Assembly (NCBI GenBank): GCA_017395725.1
Contig: JAFQOB010000193.1
Location: 1 to 5,273 of the forward strand
Origin: Clostridia bacterium
GTDB taxonomy: Bacteria; Bacillota_A; Clostridia; Oscillospirales; CAG-272
Direction: 5' to 3'
Length of the DNA stretch: 5,273 bases
Both the position numbers and the translations under genes were made by a program. Each line of letters begins with the position of its first letter. The first letter of the stretch is position 1. A model generated the notes under the pieces. The model did not search any database and had not been told where the DNA came from. It saw only the letters and a program-made list of their open reading frames with translations. Below are positions 1-5,213 of the stretch, piece after piece.

Positions 1-948
1 ACCGATATTAACGTAGAAGCCGGTGTACTCATCGGGATCAAGTCCCGCCGCGCGGAGAACGTTGGGATGAGGAGTACCGCCGGGCATTATCTCTATCCAA
101 CCGACGTGCTTGCAAACGCTGCAGCCCTTGCCGCCGCAAACAAGACAACCCATATCGATTTCAAAGCCGGGCTCAACGAAGGGGAAGAAGCCTGCTCTCA
201 TTCTTACAGGCACGTCCTGACCGAACACCTTTGAAAGGATGCTCTTTATCATAACCTTACCTGCAGTATAGGTAAAGTCCTTATCAACGATAAGCGCCTC
301 GTACTGGAAGAATGCTCTTTCGTGGCGGGCATCTGTTGTTTCGTTTCTGTATACTCTGCCGGGATATACGAATCTGTAGGGGGGCTTGTGCGTCTGCATA
401 TAGCGAACGCTGTCGCCTGTCAGGTGGGGACGGAGGCAAAGCTTCTTATCCGCATCTCCCGTATCGTGACCTGCAAGCCAGTATGTATCCATGCTCTCTC
501 TTGCGGGGTGGTTGGGGGGGAAGTTAAGATTGTCAAATGCGAAATATTCGCTTGTGATCTCGGGACCTGAGAACACCTCAAAGCCCATAGAACGGAATGC
601 ATCGTTCAAATCGTAGCACATCTGTGTAATGGGGTGAAGACCGCCTATCTTAGGCTCAATGCCTGGAATCGTGCAGTCAAAGTCGGGGGAAATTTCGGAC
701 GCCTTAAGCTTAAGCTCCTCACGTCTGCCCTCGATCTGCTCGGCAAGTAAATTCTTTACGTTGTTTACCGCCTTACCCATTTCGGGACGGAGAGAAACGT
801 CAAGCTTGGGGATTTCTTTAAGAAGCTCCGTTACGGCACCCTGTTTGCCAAGTAACGCACCCTTGATTTCCTGAAGCTCACTTTCGCTCTTTGCAGCGTC
901 AATTTTTTGAGCACCTTCGCGCAGCAATGCTTCTAATTTTTCTTTCAT
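1..948 (-). CDS. pheS: Phenylalanyl-tRNA synthetase alpha subunit, 3' end missing (316 codons visible)
   Basis: PheS is the catalytic alpha subunit of the (alpha-beta)2 enzyme that charges tRNA-Phe in the cytoplasm. The frame is open from an ATG at 948-946 to the window edge, with a GGAG ribosome binding site at 962-959, ten bases upstream. Residues 1-85 form the charged N-terminal tRNA-binding coiled coil. The class II core follows: GGLHPITQM (102-110), a PGRVYRNE motif 2 region (196-203), FQYEAL (214-219), FFPFVEPGFE (254-263), a four-cysteine cluster C-x2-C-x4-C-x2-C (268-279) common in Firmicute PheS, and HPNVLRAAGLDP (294-305). About 25-30 residues, including the end of motif 3, lie outside the window. 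Several pocket motifs are unusual: RPHLTGDS where RTHTSPVQ is usual, MPGGTPHP for LGAGMVHP, and GFYVNIG for GFAFGxG. Family identity is secure from overall collinearity. pheT is expected downstream. Expression should be controlled by the T-box leader at 1559-1285. Confidence 0.95.
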   Translation of the reverse strand, partial: MKEKLEALLREGAQKIDAAKSESELQEIKGALLGKQGAVTELLKEIPKLDVSLRPEMGKAVNNVKNLLAEQIEGRREELKLKASEISPDFDCTIPGIEPKIGGLHPITQMCYDLNDAFRSMGFEVFSGPEITSEYFAFDNLNFPPNHPARESMDTYWLAGHDTGDADKKLCLRPHLTGDSVRYMQTHKPPYRFVYPGRVYRNETTDARHERAFFQYEALIVDKDFTYTAGKVMIKSILSKVFGQDVPVRMRAGFFPFVEPGFEIDMGCLVCGGKGCSVCKHVGWIEIMPGGTPHPNVLRAAGLDPDEYTGFYVNIG

Positions 949-999
949 TTTTTAATCACTCCAAATTTATATGATATTTTTATTATTATCCTTTTTTTC

Positions 1000-1024
1000 C
1001 TACTTTCTTTGAGGAAGAAAGTAG
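1000..1024. repeat. Inverted repeat, 10-bp stem with 5-base loop
   Basis: CTACTTTCTT at 1000-1009 is the exact reverse complement of AAGAAAGTAG at 1015-1024, leaving the loop TGAGG. It would form a hairpin in the pheS leader RNA about 50 bases before the start codon. The right arm runs directly into the first copy of the direct repeat. Confidence 0.7.
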
Positions 1025-1029
1025 CAAAG

Positions 1030-1050
1030 AACCTCGAATATCGGGTTTGT
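1030..1050. repeat. Direct repeat, copy 1 of 2 (21 bp)
   Basis: The 21 bases here are identical to 1139-1159. The core AACCTCGAATATCGGGTT is itself a small hairpin: AACC pairs with GGTT and CGA with TCG around ATA, with one bulged T. The similarity extends leftward into a GAAAGTAG(G)CAAAGAA segment with single-base length differences. A hairpin-forming unit present twice in one leader resembles a REP-type dispersed element. Confidence 0.75.
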
Positions 1051-1087
1051 ACCACCATTTATAGTTTGTAGAGCCCCGAGAGGCAAG

Positions 1088-1139
1088 TTCTTTGCCAAGC
1101 TTTCTGCGAAAGAAAGCGGGAAAGAAAGTAGGCAAAGAA
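1088..1139. repeat. Nested inverted repeats
   Basis: The outer arms TTCTTTGCC (1088-1096) and GGCAAAGAA (1131-1139) are exact reverse complements. Inside them GCTTTCT (1099-1105) pairs with AGAAAGC (1111-1117) around GCGAA. The left outer arm could instead pair with GGCAA at 1082-1086, so alternative folds are possible. The outer right arm touches the second 21-bp repeat copy. Confidence 0.65.
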
Positions 1140-1159
1140 ACCTCGAATATCGGGTTTGT
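1139..1159. repeat. Direct repeat, copy 2 of 2 (21 bp)
   Basis: This is an exact second copy of 1030-1050, in the same orientation and offset by 109 bases. It is followed by a GTGCTGCTA segment where copy 1 has GTACCACCA, so identity stops at the repeat border. Confidence 0.75.
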
Positions 1160-1197
1160 GCTGCTATTTTTTATTGGCATATAATTTTTATTTAGTC

Positions 1198-1222
1198 GCG
1201 GAGGGAGTTCCCTCCGCTTTTT
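1198..1222 (+). terminator. Terminator-like GC-rich hairpin with T tail
   Basis: GCGGAGGG (1198-1205) pairs perfectly with CCCTCCGC (1210-1217) across AGTT and is followed by TTTTT on the plus strand. That is the shape of an intrinsic terminator for rightward transcription, but no rightward gene precedes it. It may block antisense transcripts or simply be part of an inserted repeat. In the pheS (minus) direction there is no T tail, so it should not stop pheS. Confidence 0.45.
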
Positions 1223-1238
1223 AAAGTTTTTGGGGATT

Positions 1239-1270
1239 CCAAAGGGACTTTTTCCAAAAAGTCCCTTTGG
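1239..1270. repeat. Perfect 15-bp inverted repeat
   Basis: CCAAAGGGACTTTTT (1239-1253) is the exact reverse complement of AAAAAGTCCCTTTGG (1256-1270), with only CC between. It forms a very stable hairpin or cruciform just downstream of the T-box terminator in the direction of pheS transcription. Neither side has a clean T run outside the stem, so it is not a normal terminator. It looks like part of an intergenic repeat of the kind often scattered through Clostridia genomes; that last point is inference. Confidence 0.75.
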
Positions 1271-1284
1271 TTATAAATCCAAAC

Positions 1285-1323
1285 AAAAAAGTCTTTCATC
1301 CTTTACTGAAAAGGACGAAAGAC
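1285..1323 (-). terminator. T-box regulated terminator upstream of pheS
   Basis: Read on the minus strand, GTCTTTCGTCCTTT pairs with AAAGGATGAAAGAC (1323-1291) around TCAGT, giving a 14-bp stem with one G-U pair, and TTTTTT follows at 1290-1285. Its 5' arm lies close behind the T-box sequence, as expected for the terminator that competes with the antiterminator. It would also end read-through from the upstream DUF2156 gene. Confidence 0.9.
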
Positions 1324-1559
1324 GTAAGTTTTCCGCGGTACCACCTTAATTTATGCTAAATAAAGCAAACACTTTACAAGGCAAATAACGGAGCCTTAAC
1401 ACCGTAACAAACTACTGTAAAAATTCATCTGTTCCACTCGGAAGCGAAATGCAAAAGTAACGCAGACACAAGGTTGCTTACAGCCAAAAACGGCAACCCT
1501 CTCTGGATATGTCTTGTTGCGACCCGCCAAACTTCTTCAATGTGTTTATTTTATAAATA
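1285..1559 (-). promoter_or_regulatory. T-box riboswitch (tRNA-Phe sensing) of pheS
   Basis: T-box leaders bind a specific uncharged tRNA and then prevent termination. The hallmark AAGGTGGTACCGCGG lies at 1347-1333 on the minus strand. Its TGGT bulge would pair with the ACCA end of a tRNA whose discriminator base is A. Stem I is visible upstream: an AGAGAGGG segment near 1505-1498, a GGTTGC/GCAACC stem (1498-1493 with 1477-1472), an enclosed GGCTG loop (1485-1481), and AGACA/TGTCT pairing below. A TTC at 1448-1446 sits 3' of this stem next to a possible GAAG/CTTC closing helix, so it is the likely Phe specifier; another TTC at 1443-1441 makes the exact register uncertain. A strong terminator (1323-1285) follows. 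The match between specifier and downstream pheS supports Phe control. Confidence 0.92.
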
Positions 1560-1565
1560 TGAGGC

Positions 1566-1594
1566 ATTATAACACAGCGCGACAAAAAATGCAA
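1566..1594 (-). promoter_or_regulatory. Promoter of the pheS T-box transcript
   Basis: On the minus strand, TTGCAT (1594-1589) and a perfect TATAAT (1571-1566) are separated by 17 bases. The predicted start is near 1559, just before the T-box leader. The -35 box begins only 10 bases after the stop codon of the upstream gene, so pheS can be transcribed independently of it. Confidence 0.8.
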
Positions 1595-1603
1595 GAGTTT
1601 TTA

Positions 1604-2494
1604 TCAAAATAATTCAATCGAGTACATCTGATTGAGATGACAGGGGTAATATGAAAGTTTAGCTTTACGTAACCCCTCTATGCCTAAATCTTCCTCGCGG
1701 TTGAGGTATAGTTTATCTGTCCAGGCATATTTTGCAAAGCTGTTGGTAATTTTCGCGTATGAGCCGTCATAGCATCTGTCGGCCTTTTCAAAATGAATAT
1801 CTGCGGTGTTTTCGTTTATTGACGAGCCGATAGAGTAGGCAACAAAATTACCGTCAACGGTAAGCACACCCGCACGAAGACTAAGCTCTTCAAAATGTTC
1901 TATAGCACATTTTATGGCAAGATATTCGTCTTTGGGGCTGTTTTCGATAACGTTATACAAATGTTCTGCACATTTTCTCAGAATATCAAGGTTTTCATTA
2001 TTTATATTTATATATTCGCAGTCATAATTTTTGTCAAATTTTGCGATATGGTTTCGTTTTGCGTGATATTTTTTACCCGCAAGATTAGCCAAGTCACTTT
2101 GGTTATATACGTATTCGCATTTTCCGTCAAGCAGCTTAACTTTAGCATTGGGAAATGCTTCGCTTATTTTATTTGCAACGCTCTCGGTTAAAGGCAAGAG
2201 TCTAATATTATTTTCACAAGAGGATATAATAGTATTAACGGTTTCTTTATAGTTTTCATTAAGTCCTCGGGGGAAATAAAAGATACAGTTTCCCTTATCG
2301 GAGCTTCCCCGACATACGATATTTCCGTTGATTACCGAGTACGACGTTTTATAGTACTCTTTCCAAAAGAACAGAGAAGCAAAGCCGAACATTGCAATAC
2401 CTTCTTTATTATTGCCTGTATTTTCAAACAGCTTGCGGTCGGAAAGGTCAATTAACTTCCAATTTATTTTATTTTCGGTAGCAGCGTTCAACAT
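1604..2494 (-). CDS. DUF2156 / phosphatidylglycerol lysyltransferase-like GNAT-fold protein (296 aa)
   Basis: The protein resembles stand-alone members of the DUF2156 family (COG4866 type), which share the acyltransferase-like fold of the C-terminal MprF domain. Recognisable segments are LAGKKYHAKRNHIAKF (138-153), HFEELSLRAGVLTVDG (200-215), IHFEKAD (233-239) and NREEDLGIEGLRKAKLSYYP (265-284). These fit a tandem GNAT fold with the second half best conserved. No signal peptide or membrane segment is seen, so unlike MprF it should be soluble. MprF moves amino acids from aminoacyl-tRNA onto lipids; the substrate of this smaller form is unknown, and lipid modification should not be assumed. The ATG at 2494 follows an AAGAAAGG binding site by 7 bases. 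It has its own promoter, and its transcript would run into the pheS T-box. Confidence 0.85.
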   Translation of the reverse strand: MLNAATENKINWKLIDLSDRKLFENTGNNKEGIAMFGFASLFFWKEYYKTSYSVINGNIVCRGSSDKGNCIFYFPRGLNENYKETVNTIISSCENNIRLLPLTESVANKISEAFPNAKVKLLDGKCEYVYNQSDLANLAGKKYHAKRNHIAKFDKNYDCEYININNENLDILRKCAEHLYNVIENSPKDEYLAIKCAIEHFEELSLRAGVLTVDGNFVAYSIGSSINENTADIHFEKADRCYDGSYAKITNSFAKYAWTDKLYLNREEDLGIEGLRKAKLSYYPCHLNQMYSIELF

Positions 2495-2526
2495 AAAAGT
2501 GCCTTTCTTGTAAAAAATTCTGCTAT

Positions 2527-2555
2527 ATTATACACTAAAGAAGCCCACAATTGAA
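2527..2555 (-). promoter_or_regulatory. Promoter of the DUF2156 gene
   Basis: A perfect TATAAT lies at 2532-2527 on the minus strand, with a weak TTCAAT (2555-2550) 17 bases upstream. The predicted start is close to 2520, giving a leader of about 25 bases. The weak -35 box overlaps the 15-bp palindrome at 2551-2565, which suggests that a regulator could act there. Confidence 0.6.
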
Positions 2556-2565
2556 TGACATTCAA
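2551..2565. promoter_or_regulatory. 15-bp palindrome, candidate operator
   Basis: TTGAATG-A-CATTCAA is a perfect 7-1-7 dyad. It overlaps the -35 region of the leftward DUF2156 promoter and sits about 40 bases upstream of the rpmE -35 box, so one dimeric protein could affect both genes. The 7-1-7 layout recalls Fur/PerR-type sites, but the bases do not match a consensus I know. The binding protein is unknown. Confidence 0.4.
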
Positions 2566-2576
2566 AGAAAATTAAC

Positions 2577-2634
2577 ATTTTTTTGAAAAAAATATTGGAT
2601 TGCTCTTGAAAAATGAAAATACTTGTGTTATAAT
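2577..2634 (+). promoter_or_regulatory. Strong rpmE promoter with AT-rich upstream tract
   Basis: TTGAAA (2606-2611) and TATAAT (2629-2634) are spaced by 17 bases, and TG at 2626-2627 makes an extended -10. The predicted start is about 2641. Upstream, T7-G-A7 inside a 17-base palindrome (2577-2593) falls at roughly -64 to -48, where an A/T tract could serve as an UP element. This fits high expression of a ribosomal protein gene. Confidence 0.8.
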
Positions 2635-2673
2635 ACAATGCAATATGTAAAAAACTGAAAAGAGGTAAGTGCA

Positions 2674-2877
2674 ATGAAGACAGCTATTCAGCCGGATTAT
2701 AAAGAATCAACAATCAGATGTGCATGCGGCGCAGAGGTTAAGACTCGTTCGACAAAGGGCGATATGCGTGTTGAAATTTGCTCAAAGTGCCACCCCTTCT
2801 TTACGGGCAAGCAGAAGTTCGTAGATGCAGGCGGCCGTGTTGACAAGTTCAAACAGCGCTTGAACAAGGCAAAATAA
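2674..2877 (+). CDS. rpmE: 50S ribosomal protein L31, zinc-binding form (67 aa)
   Basis: L31 is a small protein of the large ribosomal subunit that bridges the two subunits at the central protuberance. The 67 residues match the usual length. Cys16, Cys18, Cys36 and Cys39 in CACG and [12 protein letters not shown] form the zinc site of the C-plus type, and [12 protein letters not shown] (48-59) is the classic C-terminal signature. The ATG follows AGAGGT (2661-2666) at a normal distance. It is transcribed from its own strong promoter and ends at a terminator 20 bases after the stop, so it is largely a single-gene unit. In several bacteria a non-zinc paralog replaces this form under zinc starvation; no such paralog is seen here. 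Confidence 0.97.
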   Translation: MKTAIQPDYKESTIRCACGAEVKTRSTKGDMRVEICSKCHPFFTGKQKFVDAGGRVDKFKQRLNKAK

Positions 2878-2896
2878 TTGACCTTGGACTAACAAC

Positions 2897-2936
2897 GGGT
2901 AAGATGTATTTTTCGCACATCTTGCCCTTTTTGTTT
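2897..2936 (+). terminator. Intrinsic terminator after rpmE
   Basis: GGGTAAGATGT (2897-2907) pairs with ACATCTTGCCC (2917-2927), 11 bp with one G-U pair, followed by TTTTTGTTTT. It separates rpmE from hflX, which begins only 40 bases later. Confidence 0.9.
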
Positions 2937-2975
2937 TCTTACGGTATTTTTTTACATTGAATTGAGGTGGGATAT

Positions 2976-4277
2976 ATGCCCGAACTTAATATATTTAATG
3001 ATACGCAGGACAAGGAGATAACGAAAGCCGTTCTTGTCAGCGCAGTATTCAGAGGCGACGACAGAGATGATGCCGAGGTTTCCCTTGACGAGCTCGAAAG
3101 ATTGCTTGAGACTGCGGGAGGCGAATGTGTCGCAAGAATGACACAGCTAAAAACTGCACCCGACCCGGGAACGTATATCGGAAGCGGTAAAATCAAGGAG
3201 TTGGCAGAGCTTTGTAAAAATAACGATGCTACTCTCGTTGTGTTTGATACCGAGCTGTCCCCTTCGCAGATACGTAATATTGAAAAAGAAGTAACTGACG
3301 AAGACAGCGATATATTCGTTATGGACAGAAGTATGCTTATTCTCGATATATTTGCGCTTCACGCAAAGACGGGCGAGGGTAAGCTGCAGGTTGAACTTGC
3401 TCTTTTGAAATATACTACACCGAGACTTACGGGTAAGGGGTTACAGCTTTCACGTCAGGGAGGCGGTATCGGTACCCGAGGCCCCGGTGAATCCAAGCTT
3501 GAAAGCGACAGACGTCATATAAAACGCCGTATGGATGCTCTTGAAGATGAGCTTGAACTGTTGGAAAAAAACAGAATAGTTCAGCGTAAACAAAGAGATA
3601 AATCGGGACTTTTTAAGATTGCTATTGCGGGATATACGAACGCCGGTAAGAGCACGTTTTTGAATTATTTGACGGGGGCGGGGATACTTGCCGAAAATAA
3701 GCTTTTCGCAACCCTTGACCCTACAACAAGAAAATATGAACTTCCCTCGGGAAATGAGATACTTCTTACGGATACGGTTGGTTTTATCAGAAATCTGCCG
3801 CATCATCTTATAAAGGCGTTTCGCTCGACCTTGGAAGAGGTTGTTTATTCCGATGCCGTACTTGTGATGATAGATGCATCTGAGCCCGAGTGTGATAATC
3901 AGCTTGCTGTAACCGAGGGGCTTCTTGAAGAATTGGGAGCTGTGGGAAAACCCATTCTTTACGTTTACAATAAGTGTGATGTTGAGACGGATATTATGCC
4001 GAAAGTAAAGCAAGACGGCGGAGAAAATAACGTTTTCTTTATATCCGCAAGGACAGGCGAGGGCGTTGATACGCTTATAGAAAGAATAGAATCGCTTGTT
4101 AACGAGGGCAAGACCGAAGAAACGTTTTTGTTCCCCCACAACGAGCAGTCTATGGTTAACGTGCTTTATAAAAACGCCGTTATACACGATACGGAATATC
4201 TTGCAGAGGGCGTTAGATTTAAAGCGACTGTTGATTCAAAGACGAAGGGAATGCTTTCAAAATATCTTGTAAAGTGA
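2976..4277 (+). CDS. hflX: GTPase HflX (433 aa)
   Basis: HflX is a TRAFAC-class GTPase that binds the 50S subunit and splits stalled or hibernating ribosomes, notably after heat stress. The N-terminal HflX domain carries PDPGTYIGSGKIKEL (62-76) and the signature GGGIGTRGPGESKLESDRR (162-180), followed by a charged helical linker (about 181-210). The G domain shows G1 GYTNAGKST (219-227), G2 around FATLDPTTR (244-252), G3 DTVGF (266-270), G4 NKCD (332-335) and G5 SAR (357-359). The length is typical. I start it at ATG 2976: a GTG at 2967 in the same frame lies inside the GAGGTGG ribosome binding site (2964-2970) and is unlikely to be used. No clear promoter lies between the rpmE terminator and the start, so expression may come from read-through or a weak promoter. 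It overlaps no gene and is followed after 9 bases by the YigZ-family gene. Confidence 0.97.
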   Translation: MPELNIFNDTQDKEITKAVLVSAVFRGDDRDDAEVSLDELERLLETAGGECVARMTQLKTAPDPGTYIGSGKIKELAELCKNNDATLVVFDTELSPSQIRNIEKEVTDEDSDIFVMDRSMLILDIFALHAKTGEGKLQVELALLKYTTPRLTGKGLQLSRQGGGIGTRGPGESKLESDRRHIKRRMDALEDELELLEKNRIVQRKQRDKSGLFKIAIAGYTNAGKSTFLNYLTGAGILAENKLFATLDPTTRKYELPSGNEILLTDTVGFIRNLPHHLIKAFRSTLEEVVYSDAVLVMIDASEPECDNQLAVTEGLLEELGAVGKPILYVYNKCDVETDIMPKVKQDGGENNVFFISARTGEGVDTLIERIESLVNEGKTEETFLFPHNEQSMVNVLYKNAVIHDTEYLAEGVRFKATVDSKTKGMLSKYLVK

Positions 4278-4286
4278 GTTTGACTT

Positions 4287-4934
4287 ATGAAAGATAATAA
4301 TACAGCCGAGGGCGGAAAGTTATATACCACATTAGGCGGCGAAGGTTTTTTTGAAATAACTATTGATAAATCGGTGTTTTACGGTTATGCGAAGAGGGTT
4401 ACCGAAGAGAAAGACGCGGTTGATTTTATTAACCGGATAAAGAAGAAACACTCTGATGCCAGACATAACGTTTACGCATACGTGCTGAAGGATACGAATA
4501 CAACCCGATACAGCGACGACGGAGAACCTGCGGGTACTGCGGGTATGCCGGTGCTTGACGTTATAAGAAAGACCGGTTTTACAGATGCCGTTATCGTTGT
4601 AACGCGATACTTTGGCGGAATATTGCTTGGCAAGGGCGGTCTTGTGAGAGCATATACGGCAGCGGCAAAAGGGGCAGCCGAAGATGCACAGATAATAACG
4701 TATACGGATTATACGGAGTTCGAGGTGGAGTGTGCTTATGCAGACCATGAAAAGATACGTTATGAATGTCAGTATTTTGACATTATAGAAGACGGCATTG
4801 ATTACAGCGATACAGTTAAGTTAAGGTTGGCTATAAAGACACCTTCGTTTGAAGCGTTTAACTTGAAGCTGTCAGAGATAAGCGCGGGTCGAATCCACGC
4901 TAAAAAGACAGGCGAACGTTTTGATAAAATATAA
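4287..4934 (+). CDS. yigZ: YigZ/IMPACT (UPF0029) family protein (215 aa)
   Basis: The N-terminal Impact domain is clear: ARHNVYAYV (58-66), RYSDDGEPAGTAGMPVL (74-90) and VTRYFGGILLGKGGLVRAY (105-123). The second, ferredoxin-like half (about 140-210, DUF1949 type) is much less conserved. The length is normal for bacterial YigZ/YvyE. The biochemical role is unsettled; eukaryotic IMPACT relatives regulate the translation kinase GCN2, but that function cannot be transferred to bacteria. The start has only a weak GTGAG ribosome binding site overlapping the hflX stop, and the 9-base gap suggests translational coupling with hflX in a two-gene operon. A terminator follows the stop by 7 bases. Confidence 0.93.
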   Translation: MKDNNTAEGGKLYTTLGGEGFFEITIDKSVFYGYAKRVTEEKDAVDFINRIKKKHSDARHNVYAYVLKDTNTTRYSDDGEPAGTAGMPVLDVIRKTGFTDAVIVVTRYFGGILLGKGGLVRAYTAAAKGAAEDAQIITYTDYTEFEVECAYADHEKIRYECQYFDIIEDGIDYSDTVKLRLAIKTPSFEAFNLKLSEISAGRIHAKKTGERFDKI

Positions 4935-4941
4935 GAATAAG

Positions 4942-4975
4942 GGCTATTGTTTAAAAAACGAACAATAGCCTTTTT
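4942..4975 (+). terminator. Intrinsic terminator of the hflX-yigZ operon
   Basis: GGCTATTGTT (4942-4951) pairs exactly with AACAATAGCC (4961-4970) around a 9-base loop, followed by TTTTT. It separates the operon from the repeat array to its right. Confidence 0.93.
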
Positions 4976-5082
4976 GTTTGGTATGTAATTTAAAACAATA
5001 TTTTTTCAATAAAACTATATCTCTATGTACTTACTAAAAGTACGCACAAACCAAGGAAGATTCCAAGGATAGAAGTAACTTT

Positions 5083-5107
5083 GATAGTGATTTTAAAAAA
5101 CACTATC
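5083..5107. repeat. Hairpin of array unit 1
   Basis: GATAGTG (5083-5089) pairs with CACTATC (5101-5107). The intervening A-TTTT and AAAA-AA can extend the stem imperfectly. There is no T tail on either strand, so it is not an ordinary terminator. Confidence 0.65.
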
Positions 5108-5186
5108 TACAAATAAAACATTACCTCTGTGTACTTATTACAGCTCTGCACAGACCAAGGAAGATTCCAAAGGTGGAAATTACTTT

Positions 5187-5213
5187 GATAGTGTTTATGA
5201 AATAAACATTATC
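5187..5213. repeat. Hairpin of array unit 2
   Basis: GATAGTGTTTAT (5187-5198) pairs with ATAAACATTATC (5202-5213), 12 bp with one G-U pair and a GAA loop. The position in the unit is the same as the hairpin at 5083-5107, while the sequence in and around the loop differs. Confidence 0.7.

Larger units (their letters stand above)
949..1284. other. Gene-free, hairpin-rich insert between T-box terminator and pheS
   Basis: This 336-base stretch lies in the pheS leader, downstream of the T-box terminator. It holds no convincing gene. A 64-codon minus-strand frame at 1180-986 is only the repeats read in one frame. What is present, left to right: the pheS ribosome binding site (962-959), a 10-bp hairpin (1000-1024), two direct copies of a 21-bp repeat (1030-1050 and 1139-1159), nested inverted repeats (1088-1139), a GC-rich hairpin with a T tail on the plus strand (1198-1222), and a 15-bp perfect inverted repeat (1239-1270). 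The mosaic of palindromes suggests inserted dispersed repeats rather than one regulatory fold; that origin is inference. Confidence 0.6.

Noticed and set aside
312..874. Several frames of 60-82 codons on both strands within 312-874
   Set aside because: All lie inside pheS, which is supported by motifs along its whole visible length; none shows family features.
1058..1065. Second T-box motif
   Set aside because: On the minus strand the bases before repeat copy 1 read GGTGGTAC, like the T-box core, but ACCGCGG does not follow, no terminator or stem I accompanies it, and the equivalent site at copy 2 differs.
986..1180. 64-codon minus-strand frame in the pheS leader
   Set aside because: It reads straight through both copies of the 21-bp repeat and the inverted repeats, has no recognisable family and no ribosome binding site of note. 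It is a by-product of the repeats.
1895..2191. 98-codon plus-strand hydrophobic frame
   Set aside because: It is antisense to the DUF2156 gene. Its Phe/Ile/Val richness comes from reading the complement of AT-rich Lys/Asn codons.
2931..2963. Promoter for hflX between the rpmE terminator and its ribosome binding site
   Set aside because: The best pair (TTGTTT and TACATT, 16 bases apart) overlaps the terminator T tail and the -10 box is poor, so I do not list it as a feature.
3450..4187. 245-codon minus-strand frame opposite hflX
   Set aside because: It lies wholly antisense to a confidently identified HflX GTPase, has no family resemblance, and its composition looks like the shadow of the real gene.
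4332..4748. 138-codon minus-strand frame
   Set aside because: It is antisense to the YigZ/IMPACT gene, whose motifs are unmistakable.
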